Positions 44,964 through 54,175 of a stretch of 64,000 nucleotides of DNA are shown one piece after another. The notes under the pieces are model-generated. The model did not search any database and was not told where the DNA came from. It saw only the letters and a program-made list of their open reading frames with translations. Origin of the DNA: Sulfuricurvum sp. (GTDB lineage Bacteria > Campylobacterota > Campylobacteria > Campylobacterales > Sulfurimonadaceae); assembly GCA_030696775.1 (NCBI GenBank), contig JAUYRN010000031.1, positions 186,001-250,000 of the forward strand, given 5' to 3'. The position numbers and the translations under genes were made by a program. Each line of letters opens with the position of its first letter. Positions within the stretch are counted from its first letter, which is position 1.

Positions 44964-45663
44964 AGAGTTGAATGCTCCAAAACACTAAGAACCCTGCAAA
45001 CAACCAAAGCGTAGAAGATGGTTTTTCTTCTACGACGTGTGCTTCGATCAACAATTCATCCGTTACCAAATACAAAAGCGCTGCCACACCAAAGGCTAAG
45101 ATTGCACTGATGACACTCGTAGAAGCACCCGCTAAAAGATAATTTCCTAACAGCGTACACGTCAAAACCACACCCGCCAATAAAAGGGTCATGACCAAAA
45201 CGCGCCAGCCTTTGATCGTATCAGAGACCAAAGCCAATCCTAAAAAGAGCAGTTCCACCGATAATCCCAAAGCTAAAACCAATCCGGTATTACCACCGGC
45301 AGCAAATCCGGCACCAATGATAAAGCCATCTACTGCCACATCAATAAACGTTGCCGCGATCAAACCGTAGTTAAAAGTATTACTGCCTGAATTACTCTCT
45401 TTACTTTCAAGACTGATACTCCATAATTTCATGAGATACATGAGTATGCCACCCACGGCAAATGATCCGATCAAAACCCATGCAGGTGCGTGTTCACGCC
45501 CCAATTCCGGTAAAACTTCGACCGCCAAAGCCGCAAGTACGACACCTGCTGCAAAGTGTTGGATTAGACTGCGAGCATTGTGTGAAGGATTCCAAAAAAT
45601 AGCTAAAACGCCTCCAAATGAGGCAACGATAGCAGGGATAAGCATGGCGATTATGGGTGTCAT
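44950..45663 (-). CDS. ZIP-family metal transporter
   Basis: A 237-residue protein with about seven helices. HFAAGVVLAALAVEVLPEL is the usual early helix with metal-site His and Glu; later helices carry IDVAVDGFIIGAGFAAG and SVELLFLGLAL, the ZIP metal-binding helices IV and V. ZIP proteins import zinc, iron or manganese. Whether it imports or exports here is not known. Its 3' end overlaps the ABC exporter by 14 nt (tail to tail). Upstream, a P-type ATPase is on the same strand. Confidence 0.86.
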   Translation of the reverse strand: MTPIIAMLIPAIVASFGGVLAIFWNPSHNARSLIQHFAAGVVLAALAVEVLPELGREHAPAWVLIGSFAVGGILMYLMKLWSISLESKESNSGSNTFNYGLIAATFIDVAVDGFIIGAGFAAGGNTGLVLALGLSVELLFLGLALVSDTIKGWRVLVMTLLLAGVVLTCTLLGNYLLAGASTSVISAILAFGVAALLYLVTDELLIEAHVVEEKPSSTLWLFAGFLVFWSIQLFSVA

Positions 45664-45744
45664 AATGATACTCTTTCTTGCGTTAATTTTATTTTCTAAA
45701 TAAAACTATACCTCAATAAGCTTCCAAAAAAGAGTAGAAGTATT

Positions 45745-48246
45745 TTAATCAAAAGCTTTTTTATGAATACTTTGCAAAACTTTCAGCCATATCCAACTGA
45801 GAGTCAGCATCGTAGCAGCTGCAATAAAGGAAGCAAGAGTGAGGGGTGTAAACCTCAGCATTTCACGTAAAAATGGTACAAATATCACTGCTGTAAGGAT
45901 CAGACTCACCCCCCCGAACATGGTCAGTATCCACGGATTGCTTTTAGAGGTAAATCCTGAATCACGATTTGCCAAGACCAAAAGAAACAATACAGGAATC
46001 AATGCCATAAAGATACTGAGTCGTAGATCCGCTTCATTCCAACCGTATCCTCTTAACAGTGCATATCCAACCAACAGTATAAGTGCAATGCCACTCCCTT
46101 GCAGTATGGCATAACCCACATTTTTGACTGAAAAAGGGTTTGATGAAATACTGCGCGGTAGACGCCTCATCACATCATCCGCTGCATCCTCAGCTTCAAA
46201 AACGATCGCACAGGCCGGATCGATTAAAAGCTGAAGTAAAACAATATGAACCGGTTGCAATATATCAGGCCAGAGCATCAATGCCGGGACAAGCGTCAAT
46301 GCTATGATCGGTACGTGAACTGCGAAAATAAAACGAGTAGCCTTGCTGATATTATCATAAATCCGTCTTCCTTGTGCAATAGCGGCGACAATACTCTCAA
46401 AACTGTCATCTAAAAGGACAAGTGCCGCGGATTCTCTAGCCACATCCGTCCCTCGCTCACCCATCGCAATACCGACATCCGCAGCTTTAAGTGCAGGAGC
46501 ATCATTGACCCCGTCACCCGTCATTGCCACAATATTTCCGGCATTCTGCAGCACACGTACAAGACGCAGTTTTTGCTCAGGTCTCATACGTGCACAGACA
46601 TCCGTTTGATTAAGCCTGTATAGTAAATCATCATCCTTGAGTGTAGCAATTTCATCACCCAATATTACTTCTGCATTGTCAGACAAACCGACTTGTTTTG
46701 CTATTGAGCGAGCCGTTTGGGGATGATCACCTGTAATCATAAGGACACGAATACCTGCACTGCGACATTGGGCAATCGCAGCCGCTACATCCAGCCGCGG
46801 CGGATCCATAAACCCTACGAGTCCCAAAAAGGTAAAATCAAAGTCATGCTGACTTGGAGGCCAAGGAGAATCACTCGTTGGTGCTTGCCATACACCACGG
46901 GCGACACCCAATACCCGTAGCCCGCGCTTGGCCATCTCCTCCACTTGAAGTTCTATCGTATGACGCTGTTCCTCACTCATATGACACAAATCCACAACCG
47001 CTTCAGGCGCCCCCTTGGTCGCCAATAAATACAATAACGGTTTTTCATCACAAAACAGATGCGTCATTGCCAAGATATCATCCGAAAGCTCATAGTGAAA
47101 CTCAGGCGTACGATTCTCGTGTATATGTTCAGTCCCGCTTAAATAGGAGCGACCAAATAAATGGATCGCTTTTTCCATCGAATCAAAAGGATCAATGGGG
47201 GTGGCCATCATCGCAAATTCGATGAGAGAGTGAAAGTCCTCAGACAATTCACTCTCTTCTCTGGCAAAGAAAGCTAAGTTGTTGATAGAGAGTTCAGCGA
47301 CTTCCATACGATTTTGAGTCAATGTCCCTGTTTTGTCAACGGCCAGTATCGTAATCGCTCCCAGCGCTTCAACGGCCGTGACATTGCGGGTAAGTACCTT
47401 GATCTTACTAATCCTCCACGCGCCAAGTGCCAAAAATATAGTGAGGACAACCGGAATTTCCTCCGGTAAAATAGCCATTGAAAGCGCTATGCCGGAGAGG
47501 ACACTTTCCAATAGTGAATGATTATTCCATGACCAATTAACAAATACGAGAAGTAATGCCAAACCAAAAGCAAGCATGGTTAATGTACGGACTAAAGTAC
47601 GAGATGACTTTTGTAGCCCTGAGGAAGTTTCATCCGTTAGTGCTAGCGCTTGCCCTATATGGCCCACTGCCGTTGCAATTCCTGTAGTCTGTACAATGGC
47701 AAGTCCAAAGCCCTTGGTCACTACGGTACTTGCAAACAGTGCTGAAGAATCTTTGGAACCTGTTGTTTTATCCACACTCACTGATTCGCCCGTAAGCAGC
47801 GATTCATCCACCGATAACTGCCCTTGTACAAGCTGTGCATCCGCCGCAATACGATCCCCCTCGTGAAGTATCATCACGTCACCTGGAACCACTTCTTGGC
47901 TTGAGATACGAAGCTCTTTATTGTCTCGTATTACCAATGCGCGAGGGGCAGAAAGATCGCGCAATGACTCCAATGCCCGCTGTGTTTTGTGCTCCTGTCC
48001 CAACGTAATACCGATAATTACAAAGACAAAGACCAGTAAAAATGCAGCTTCAGCCCGATCACCAAGAACCAAATAGATAAGTCCTGCTCCCAAAAGCATC
48101 AAAAACATAGGCTCACGCACGACTTTTAAAATAAGGGTTAGAAGTGTTTTTGGTTCACTGCCTGGAAGCATATTACGACCATACTGAATCAGTCGTTCCT
48201 TCGCTTCGGTAGTACTTAATCCACTAATATCCATTTGTTCGCTCAT
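45745..48246 (-). CDS. Cation-transporting P-type ATPase
   Basis: An 833-residue P-type ATPase. TGES in the actuator domain (about 153-156), phosphorylation site DKTGTLT (Asp304), the KGAPE nucleotide motif, and TGDGVNDAPALK hinge motif are present, with about ten helices. Helix 4 reads ILPEEIPVVLTI rather than the CPC of copper pumps or the PEGLP of Ca2+-ATPases, so it belongs to the PEEFP-like group of P2-type pumps, whose ion is not firmly known. It is divergent from the cytochrome cluster. Confidence 0.88.
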   Translation of the reverse strand: MSEQMDISGLSTTEAKERLIQYGRNMLPGSEPKTLLTLILKVVREPMFLMLLGAGLIYLVLGDRAEAAFLLVFVFVIIGITLGQEHKTQRALESLRDLSAPRALVIRDNKELRISSQEVVPGDVMILHEGDRIAADAQLVQGQLSVDESLLTGESVSVDKTTGSKDSSALFASTVVTKGFGLAIVQTTGIATAVGHIGQALALTDETSSGLQKSSRTLVRTLTMLAFGLALLLVFVNWSWNNHSLLESVLSGIALSMAILPEEIPVVLTIFLALGAWRISKIKVLTRNVTAVEALGAITILAVDKTGTLTQNRMEVAELSINNLAFFAREESELSEDFHSLIEFAMMATPIDPFDSMEKAIHLFGRSYLSGTEHIHENRTPEFHYELSDDILAMTHLFCDEKPLLYLLATKGAPEAVVDLCHMSEEQRHTIELQVEEMAKRGLRVLGVARGVWQAPTSDSPWPPSQHDFDFTFLGLVGFMDPPRLDVAAAIAQCRSAGIRVLMITGDHPQTARSIAKQVGLSDNAEVILGDEIATLKDDDLLYRLNQTDVCARMRPEQKLRLVRVLQNAGNIVAMTGDGVNDAPALKAADVGIAMGERGTDVARESAALVLLDDSFESIVAAIAQGRRIYDNISKATRFIFAVHVPIIALTLVPALMLWPDILQPVHIVLLQLLIDPACAIVFEAEDAADDVMRRLPRSISSNPFSVKNVGYAILQGSGIALILLVGYALLRGYGWNEADLRLSIFMALIPVLFLLVLANRDSGFTSKSNPWILTMFGGVSLILTAVIFVPFLREMLRFTPLTLASFIAAATMLTLSWIWLKVLQSIHKKAFD

Positions 48247-48322
48247 TATTATTTCTCTTTTCTAATTCCTCTATTGTATTGTGTGATTCTTTAATTTTGT
48301 TGTTAACGCCCTTAAATAAAAT

Positions 48323-48344
48323 TGTCAAGAAACTGTCAAGAGAC
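48323..48344 (+). promoter_or_regulatory. Tandem 11-bp direct repeat, possible OmpR-type operator
   Basis: TGTCAAGAAAC and TGTCAAGAGAC follow each other directly (48323-48333 and 48334-48344), 10 of 11 bases equal. Two direct sites with 11-bp phasing are how OmpR-family dimers bind. It lies about 62 nt upstream of the first haem gene, whose cluster encodes such a regulator. Confidence 0.6.
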
Positions 48345-48406
48345 TCTCCTCCACATATTCACACCTTTCCTTTATCATTACAGTATCTAAAACCAAGGAG
48401 GACGGT

Positions 48407-48814
48407 ATGAAATACCTGACTATCTTACTTATAGGTTCTATGTCTCTCATGGGAGCATCAACCGAAGTTGTTCAATACATGAATGAACTCTCAAGCGTGG
48501 CTAAAACTGAAAACAAATCGTTTGCAGGGTTTGATGCCGCCAGAGGAAAAGAAATTTTTACCTCAACCCATACAGGCAAACAAGGCAAACCGATGTCCTG
48601 TACATCATGCCATACCTCCAATCTCAGTAATTCGGGCAAGAATTCGCTTACAGGAAAAGTAATCGAACCACTCTCACCTAAAGCCAATCCTCAACGGCTC
48701 ACCAGCGTAAAAGAGGTTACAAAATGGCTCAAACGTAATTTTGTGGATGTTTATGCTCGTGAGGGAACTGCCCAAGAAAAAGGTGATGTACTCACCTATA
48801 TCATTAAAAATTAA
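48407..48814 (+). CDS. SHP-like c-type cytochrome (DUF1924)
   Basis: A 135-residue protein with a signal peptide (about 1-17) and one haem site CTSCHTSNL. GKEIFTSTHTGKQGKPMSCTSCHT and SPKANPQRLTSVKEVTKWLKRNF mark the DUF1924 or SHP (sphaeroides haem protein) family. SHP binds O2 and NO at the haem in Rhodobacter and is often encoded with DHC and a cytochrome b, as here. Strong AAGGAGG lies before the ATG. It is the first gene of a six-gene run. Confidence 0.9.
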   Translation: MKYLTILLIGSMSLMGASTEVVQYMNELSSVAKTENKSFAGFDAARGKEIFTSTHTGKQGKPMSCTSCHTSNLSNSGKNSLTGKVIEPLSPKANPQRLTSVKEVTKWLKRNFVDVYAREGTAQEKGDVLTYIIKN

Positions 48815-48825
48815 AAGGATCTTTT

Positions 48826-49353
48826 ATGAAAACATTTTTAAATATCTCTCTTGCTGCCGCTTTGTTCGTCGGTGGAGTTTATTTGTATGCCGATGATGAC
48901 GAGATGGAACATGCACGTCCAGCTTACAGTAAACCGTTAAGCAAACAGGATCAAGCTTCGGCTGCTTTGTATAAAAAAGAGTGTGGGGCATGCCATATGG
49001 CCTATCAAGCCGGCTTTTTGCCAAAACGTTCATGGGATAAAACGATGAAAGGTCTTGATAACCATTTCGGTACGGATGCCACCATGGATGCCGCCGATAC
49101 AAAAACGATTCAAAACTATTTGATGACGTATGCTTCTAAAAATGACCGTATTACAGATATGAAAGGTGCTGTCGCCCTTCGTATTTCTCAAACACCTCAT
49201 TTTGTTAAAGAACACCGTGAAATCACCCAAAAAATGATCACACAGCCTGAAGTTAAAAGCATCGCTAACTGTACTGCCTGTCATACTAAAGCCGACGCTG
49301 GAAGTTACCGTGAACGCGAAATACATATTCCCAACTATGGACGCTGGGAATAA
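48826..49353 (+). CDS. Dihaem cytochrome c (DHC)
   Basis: A 175-residue exported protein with two haem sites, KKECGACHMAYQAGFLPK and NCTACHTKADAG, plus the DHC-type helix KRSWDKTMKGLDNHFG. DHC is thought to pass electrons to SHP. A ribosome-binding site (AAAAGGA) precedes its ATG, 11 nt after the SHP-like gene. The C-terminus ends with HIPNYGRWE, usual for the family. Confidence 0.93.
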   Translation: MKTFLNISLAAALFVGGVYLYADDDEMEHARPAYSKPLSKQDQASAALYKKECGACHMAYQAGFLPKRSWDKTMKGLDNHFGTDATMDAADTKTIQNYLMTYASKNDRITDMKGAVALRISQTPHFVKEHREITQKMITQPEVKSIANCTACHTKADAGSYREREIHIPNYGRWE

Positions 49354-49369
49354 CCACTAGGAGATTATT

Positions 49370-50485
49370 ATGAAACGAGTTTATGTCTGGACACTTCCAA
49401 CACGACTATTTCACTGGCTATTTGTAGCAATGATTTTAGGAGCATGGATCAGCACGAACGAAGATCGTTGGCTCAGTACTCATGTTGCGATCAGTAGTGC
49501 CTTGGCAGGACTTCTCCTTTTTCGTCTGATATGGGGACTAATGGGACCGAAATATTCCCGTTTCAGCGATTTTAATTTCAGTATCAGTGCATTAAAAGCG
49601 TATTTATTGGGGATTTTTAACCCCTCACGAACGTATGTCGGACACAATCCGGCAGCGAGCTACATCATGATCGCGATGCTCGCAACTGTGGCATTAGCAA
49701 TTATCAGCGGATTTCTCGCCTACGGGATTCAAGAAAATCGGGGAATCCTTGCTTTTTTGCACACGGGTGCATTTAGTGAAATGGATCTTTTTAAAGAGAT
49801 TCATGAATTTTTCGTCAATGTCCTATGGGTATTGATCGCAGCACATATAGGCGGGGTGATGACCGATCGATTTTTACATGCTTCGGATCGTACCTTGACC
49901 TCTATTATTGACGGTCATAAGAATATTGAGGGAGAAAGCGCTACTCTGTCTGTGTTGCAAAAAATCGTTGCCATCATCGGTATCGGAGGAAGTATCGGGA
50001 TTTTGATCTATGCACTCAGCGTCCCCAACAATCCTTTAATTGCTTCCCACACATCAAAAGTAGAGTATGCAAAAGAGCTTCCTTTGTTTGTCAACGAATG
50101 CGCTTCATGCCATACTCTTTATCCGCCCACACTCTTGCCTAAACAGTCGTGGACGAAACTGATGGGGGAGCTTTCCAATCACTTTGGGGACGATGCTTCG
50201 CTCGAGCCTGCCGATAATCGTTCCATTTTAGAGTATCTCCTTGCCCATTCTGCTGAAAACTCAAAACAAGAGATGTCGGTTAAAATGATGCAAACACTCC
50301 AAAATCGCGATATCATAGCAATAACACAAACACCATTTTGGAAACGTACTCATCGGCACATTCCAATCGAAGTGTTTAAAAACAATCGTATTAAAAGCCG
50401 TGCCAACTGCAAAGCGTGTCATAGTGATGTTGAGCAGGGAACCATAGAAGACAATGCGATCAAGCCCATTACGATAAAAGGATAA
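49370..50485 (+). CDS. Cytochrome b fused to a DHC-like dihaem domain
   Basis: A 371-residue protein. Residues 1-225 are a cytochrome b561-like membrane domain (VWTLPTRLFHWLFVAMILGAW; about four or five helices with histidines in helices 1, 2 and later). Residues 230-371 are a periplasmic copy of the DHC domain: NECASCHTLYPPTLLPKQSW and NCKACHSDVEQG, aligned almost along its whole length with the preceding gene's product. So quinol electrons could flow inside one protein to a dihaem outlet. Ribosome-binding site TAGGAGATTATT. Confidence 0.9.
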   Translation: MKRVYVWTLPTRLFHWLFVAMILGAWISTNEDRWLSTHVAISSALAGLLLFRLIWGLMGPKYSRFSDFNFSISALKAYLLGIFNPSRTYVGHNPAASYIMIAMLATVALAIISGFLAYGIQENRGILAFLHTGAFSEMDLFKEIHEFFVNVLWVLIAAHIGGVMTDRFLHASDRTLTSIIDGHKNIEGESATLSVLQKIVAIIGIGGSIGILIYALSVPNNPLIASHTSKVEYAKELPLFVNECASCHTLYPPTLLPKQSWTKLMGELSNHFGDDASLEPADNRSILEYLLAHSAENSKQEMSVKMMQTLQNRDIIAITQTPFWKRTHRHIPIEVFKNNRIKSRANCKACHSDVEQGTIEDNAIKPITIKG

Positions 50486-50488
50486 ATA

Positions 50489-50875
50489 ATGAAGTCATTT
50501 ATACTGTTCATTTCATTGTTATGTTTCGTATGGGCTGATTCGTCCAAAATGGAGGATGATCACCACCGTTTCCCCATGGACTTGCATGATTTACAGCTGA
50601 CGAAGCAACAATATCAAGCGATTGAAGAAACCATGCGAGACTATAAAAGTTCTTCTCGCCTCTATCACAAGCAAAACGCTAAAACACAGCAAGAACTCAA
50701 TGCCCTATTTCTCAATCCAACCTTTGATGAAAAAACATTTCGGGCTAAAAGCATGGAAATGCAGACAATCTCAGTAGGTATTCAAATACGGCTGCTAGAA
50801 AACCTTCATAAGATTTTGACTCCACCGCAAAAACAAAAATTCATCCGCCATATGCAGGAGTGGGAAATTGAGTAA
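50489..50875 (+). CDS. Spy/ZraP-like periplasmic protein
   Basis: A 128-residue protein with a signal peptide (about 1-17), a helical, charged body (LTKQQYQAIEETMRDYKSS...ALFLNPTFDEKTFRAKSMEM...LHKILTPPQKQKFIRHMQEW) and a His/Asp-rich start (MEDDHHRFPMD). The LTxxQ-like repeats are typical of Spy/CpxP/ZraP, which sense envelope stress or metals. It lies 3 nt after the cytochrome b gene and overlaps the response regulator by 8 nt, so it probably feeds the two-component system. Confidence 0.82.
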   Translation: MKSFILFISLLCFVWADSSKMEDDHHRFPMDLHDLQLTKQQYQAIEETMRDYKSSSRLYHKQNAKTQQELNALFLNPTFDEKTFRAKSMEMQTISVGIQIRLLENLHKILTPPQKQKFIRHMQEWEIE

Positions 50876-51539
50876 AAAAGTCCTTCTCATCGAAGATGAC
50901 ATCGCGTTGCAAGAGCTGATCATCGCGTATCTTGAGCCGTTTGGATTTACCACCGTCGGGTACAGTAATCCTAAGGCAGCTCTTGATGCTTTATTGGTAC
51001 GCAAAGAACCGTTTGATATCGTCGTTCTCGATCTTATGCTTCCCGAAATGGATGGATTCGATGTCGCCAAAACGATCAAGCAACAGCTCGATATTCCCAT
51101 TATTATCTCTTCTGCCCGCACCGATCTGGGCAACAAAATTTACGGCTATGATCTTGGCGCCGATGATTATCTAGATAAGCCCTATGAACCGCGAGAACTC
51201 GTACTTCGTCTCGAAGCCGTGCTGCGTCGTTACGGACATAAAAATACGTTTACCGTATCGGACTTTACGATTGATGAATCCAGCAAATCCCTCACTATGG
51301 ACGGATATGGAATCGATTTAACGCGAATAGAATTTGATATTTTTCTCCTCTTGGTCAAAAATCGCGGTAAAAATCTATCGCGTGATCAAATCATCCATGC
51401 GCTTGGACTGGATGAAGAGATTAAACACCGTACTATCGACATGCACATCAGCAACCTCCGTCAAAAAATCGGTGACGATGCCAAAGAACCCCTTTACATA
51501 AAGTCGGTGTGGGGTATCGGCTACAAATTCACAGGGTAA
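50868..51539 (+). CDS. OmpR-family response regulator
   Basis: A 223-residue regulator. The receiver has the phospho-acceptor Asp55 (IVVLDLMLPEMDG) and switch residues in IISSAR and DKPYEPREL; the winged-helix DNA-binding domain lies at about 125-220 (LTRIEFDIFLLLVKNRGKNLSRDQI; DMHISNLRQKIG). Start is TTG with AGGAG about 9 nt upstream, overlapping the previous gene. Its likely target is the 11-bp repeat at 48323-48344. Confidence 0.93.
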   Translation: MSKKVLLIEDDIALQELIIAYLEPFGFTTVGYSNPKAALDALLVRKEPFDIVVLDLMLPEMDGFDVAKTIKQQLDIPIIISSARTDLGNKIYGYDLGADDYLDKPYEPRELVLRLEAVLRRYGHKNTFTVSDFTIDESSKSLTMDGYGIDLTRIEFDIFLLLVKNRGKNLSRDQIIHALGLDEEIKHRTIDMHISNLRQKIGDDAKEPLYIKSVWGIGYKFTG

Positions 51540-51542
51540 TTC

Positions 51543-52754
51543 ATGTCCATATTTACTAAAATAACGTCATTATTTCTTATCAGTTTGACCCTGATGATTG
51601 GCATTGGCTATCAAATTGACACTATAAATACCCAAAAATATGAAGCACTTGTACTTCAAAAGTATCTTCTTGATGGGCGCAAAATATTTGCATGGATGGC
51701 GATTACTTCAGGTAACGAACTGGAGGGAAAACTCAAAACATTAAACCTGACCAAAACGTCTCCCAGCACTCCCAAGCGCTATATCATGCAACAGCCGCAT
51801 ACCTTTGGTTTATTTGAAATCTTCGAGGAGCAAAGTGGCGATTACATCCTGCATGTCCGCTATATCGATGAGGAATTGTATCTTCGCGATACGACACTTG
51901 GAGAGGCAAAAAAAGATGGGTGGATAGTTGGTTCTCTTGTTGCTTTGGATATCGCCGTATTGGCTATTATTTTCTTCATCATTCTACGGATGCTTTCGCC
52001 CTTGCGCTCCATTGCATCCAGTATGCGTAAATTTGCTACCGGGGACTACCAAAACCGCAGTAATATCCACTCTCATGATGAGATAGGCGAAGTTGCACAT
52101 ACCTACAATGAGATGGCCCGTACCATTGAAAATCTAATCCTCTCTCGAGAAGAATTACTGCGTGATGTAGGGCATGAGCTTCGTACTCCAATCTCTCGAG
52201 GACTTTTTGCATTGGAACAGATTCCATCCTCAAGCGCCAAAGAAATGATCAAACGTTCTTTTGTAGAGCTCGATCAACTGACACAAGAACTCTTAGAAAT
52301 CGAAAAACTTCAAGCGACCAATACCATAGATACTCAAACGTTCAGTGTAGAAACACTCGTTTTAGAAGCTCTCTCTAAACTTCACCTCATCGACGAATCA
52401 GCAATAACAATTGAAATAAAAACCAATTTTTCACTCACCGGTGATTTAAAATACCTCACCCTTGCTTTGAAAAATCTCCTTGATAATGCTCTAAAATATA
52501 CCGACGAACTCCCCATTATTCTTGAAATAACGATGAACCGCATCAGTGTTTTTAATCATGGAGAACCCTTGGAAAAAGAGTTTGAATATCTATTAACACC
52601 TTTTACACGTCAAGAACATTCCCGCACAACGCAAGGATTTGGATTAGGGCTTAACATAGTCAGTAAAATCATAAACAAGCATGGATTTTCTCTTGTCTAT
52701 CATTACGATAACGGATTTCATTGCTTTTCCATTATTACCAATCCTCAACATTAA
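51543..52754 (+). CDS. Sensor histidine kinase of the haem-cluster two-component system
   Basis: A 403-residue kinase with two membrane helices (about 8-25 and 142-162) around a periplasmic domain of about 115 residues, HAMP, H-box LLRDVGHELRTPISRG, and ATPase motifs LKNLLDNALKY and GFGLGLNIV. The G1 box is poorly conserved (ISVFNHGEPL), as in CpxA/ArsS-like kinases of this lineage. It is 3 nt downstream of its regulator. The periplasmic Spy-like protein may modulate it. Confidence 0.9.
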   Translation: MSIFTKITSLFLISLTLMIGIGYQIDTINTQKYEALVLQKYLLDGRKIFAWMAITSGNELEGKLKTLNLTKTSPSTPKRYIMQQPHTFGLFEIFEEQSGDYILHVRYIDEELYLRDTTLGEAKKDGWIVGSLVALDIAVLAIIFFIILRMLSPLRSIASSMRKFATGDYQNRSNIHSHDEIGEVAHTYNEMARTIENLILSREELLRDVGHELRTPISRGLFALEQIPSSSAKEMIKRSFVELDQLTQELLEIEKLQATNTIDTQTFSVETLVLEALSKLHLIDESAITIEIKTNFSLTGDLKYLTLALKNLLDNALKYTDELPIILEITMNRISVFNHGEPLEKEFEYLLTPFTRQEHSRTTQGFGLGLNIVSKIINKHGFSLVYHYDNGFHCFSIITNPQH

Positions 52755-52792
52755 ATGGTAAAATAAGAGTATTCAATAGGTAGGAAGTAAAT

Positions 52793-53854
52793 ATGCAGCG
52801 CAACACTTTTGTAAAAGCCATGATATTAATCGCAATGGGATTATTTATTTGGCTTTTTTTTCCTTTTTTAAAAAGTTTTTTTGTGGCTTTATTGCTTGTA
52901 ACCGCCTTTACCCCATTACACATACTGCTTGAAACCAAACTCAAAAAATATCGAAAAACAACTGCACTAGCACCTCTTCTCACTGCCAGTGCTATGACTC
53001 TTTTCTTGATCACTATTCTCTTTGTCCCCATACTGTTTTTCGTCTACTACATTGTCGCACATCCAACAGAGCTGTATGCCATTGGAAAAACTTTTTATGC
53101 ACAAGGAGTACATATCCTTGCTCTCGCACCCGATTCAGTGGACTGGCTTAAAAAACCTCTTGAAATGCTTCGTGAAAAAGTGATTTTAAATCAAGAAAAA
53201 ATAGTTTCTACCGCCGTTTCCGGTTTAGGAAGCGGAGTTCTTGGTCTTATGAGCGCATTAGGCGATATGGTAATGATAGTAATTTTCTTCTTTTTTCTCT
53301 CTTGGTATCGACGCGATCTTACCCTTGCCATTGTCCCTATCATCCCCATCAAACGTTCTATCCGTATGGAATTTGTGATGGACATGATTTCTACGACATC
53401 GGCAGGCTTTTATACTCTCATCGGCGTTGCGATTGCTCAAGGATTAGCATTTGGAATTTTTATCAGTTTTTTCGATGGATATGATCCACTTTTGCTTGGA
53501 CTGATGATTGCCGTAACCTCTGTCATCCCTATCGTTGGAACTGCATTAATCTTCATCCCCGTTGCCCTCAATGAGTTTTTCAGCGGTAATGCGATGAATG
53601 CCCTCATTATTTTTATCTATTCATGGGCAATGCTCTCATTTTTTATCGACAACATTATACGGCTTATTATATTGCAGCAGCTCAATCGCCTGTTGAATCA
53701 AGGACGAAAAGCTATTAATGATTTTTTGATTTTTTTCGCGATTATTGCGGGACTTGCGACATTTGGATTTTGGGGATTCATTTTGGGACCTGCGATAGTC
53801 GCATTTGCCGTAACACTCTTGCGAATGTTACGACGCAGTCATGTGGGGCATTAA
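52793..53854 (+). CDS. AI-2E family transporter
   Basis: A 353-residue membrane protein with about seven or eight helices and a central soluble stretch. LLLGLMIAVTSVIPIVGTALIFIPVAL and FGFWGFILGPAIVAF are typical of the AI-2E/PerM superfamily (TqsA, YdiK). Members export autoinducer-2 or act as ion antiporters, so the substrate is open. AGGAAGTAAAT precedes the ATG. It overlaps the next gene tail to tail by 4 nt. Confidence 0.88.
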   Translation: MQRNTFVKAMILIAMGLFIWLFFPFLKSFFVALLLVTAFTPLHILLETKLKKYRKTTALAPLLTASAMTLFLITILFVPILFFVYYIVAHPTELYAIGKTFYAQGVHILALAPDSVDWLKKPLEMLREKVILNQEKIVSTAVSGLGSGVLGLMSALGDMVMIVIFFFFLSWYRRDLTLAIVPIIPIKRSIRMEFVMDMISTTSAGFYTLIGVAIAQGLAFGIFISFFDGYDPLLLGLMIAVTSVIPIVGTALIFIPVALNEFFSGNAMNALIIFIYSWAMLSFFIDNIIRLIILQQLNRLLNQGRKAINDFLIFFAIIAGLATFGFWGFILGPAIVAFAVTLLRMLRRSHVGH

Positions 53855-54159
53855 GCCTTTAGGGCTTGAACTTCTTCACGAAGACGATCTAACTCTTCGG
53901 TGATAGATGCGATTTCATCCGCTTTCCCCACCGTATCATCACTGTGCGTATAACGTCCGATTGTAGACTGTAAACTGCTGGTCAATTGATCGAGTTTCCC
54001 TTTTGCATTGTTAATCAACTCATTGTGATCGATGTTGAGATTATCTTCAAGCTCATGGATTTTATCGATAATATCATCTTGATGCTTAATGGCATAATAC
54101 GTTGCTACTCCGCCCAGTACGGCTCCGAGTAAAAGACTAAGGGTGTTGTTTTGATTCAT
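53851..54159 (-). CDS. YtxH-like small membrane-anchored protein
   Basis: A 102-residue protein with an N-terminal helix (LSLLLGAVLGGVATYYAI) followed by a charged helical or coiled-coil body (DELDRLREEVQAL). This is the layout of YtxH/DUF948-like envelope proteins. AAGGAGAATATC precedes the ATG. It lies 16 nt downstream of a similar protein on the same strand. Function is not known. Confidence 0.68.
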   Translation of the reverse strand: MNQNNTLSLLLGAVLGGVATYYAIKHQDDIIDKIHELEDNLNIDHNELINNAKGKLDQLTSSLQSTIGRYTHSDDTVGKADEIASITEELDRLREEVQALKA

Positions 54160-54175
54160 GATATTCTCCTTGGAT

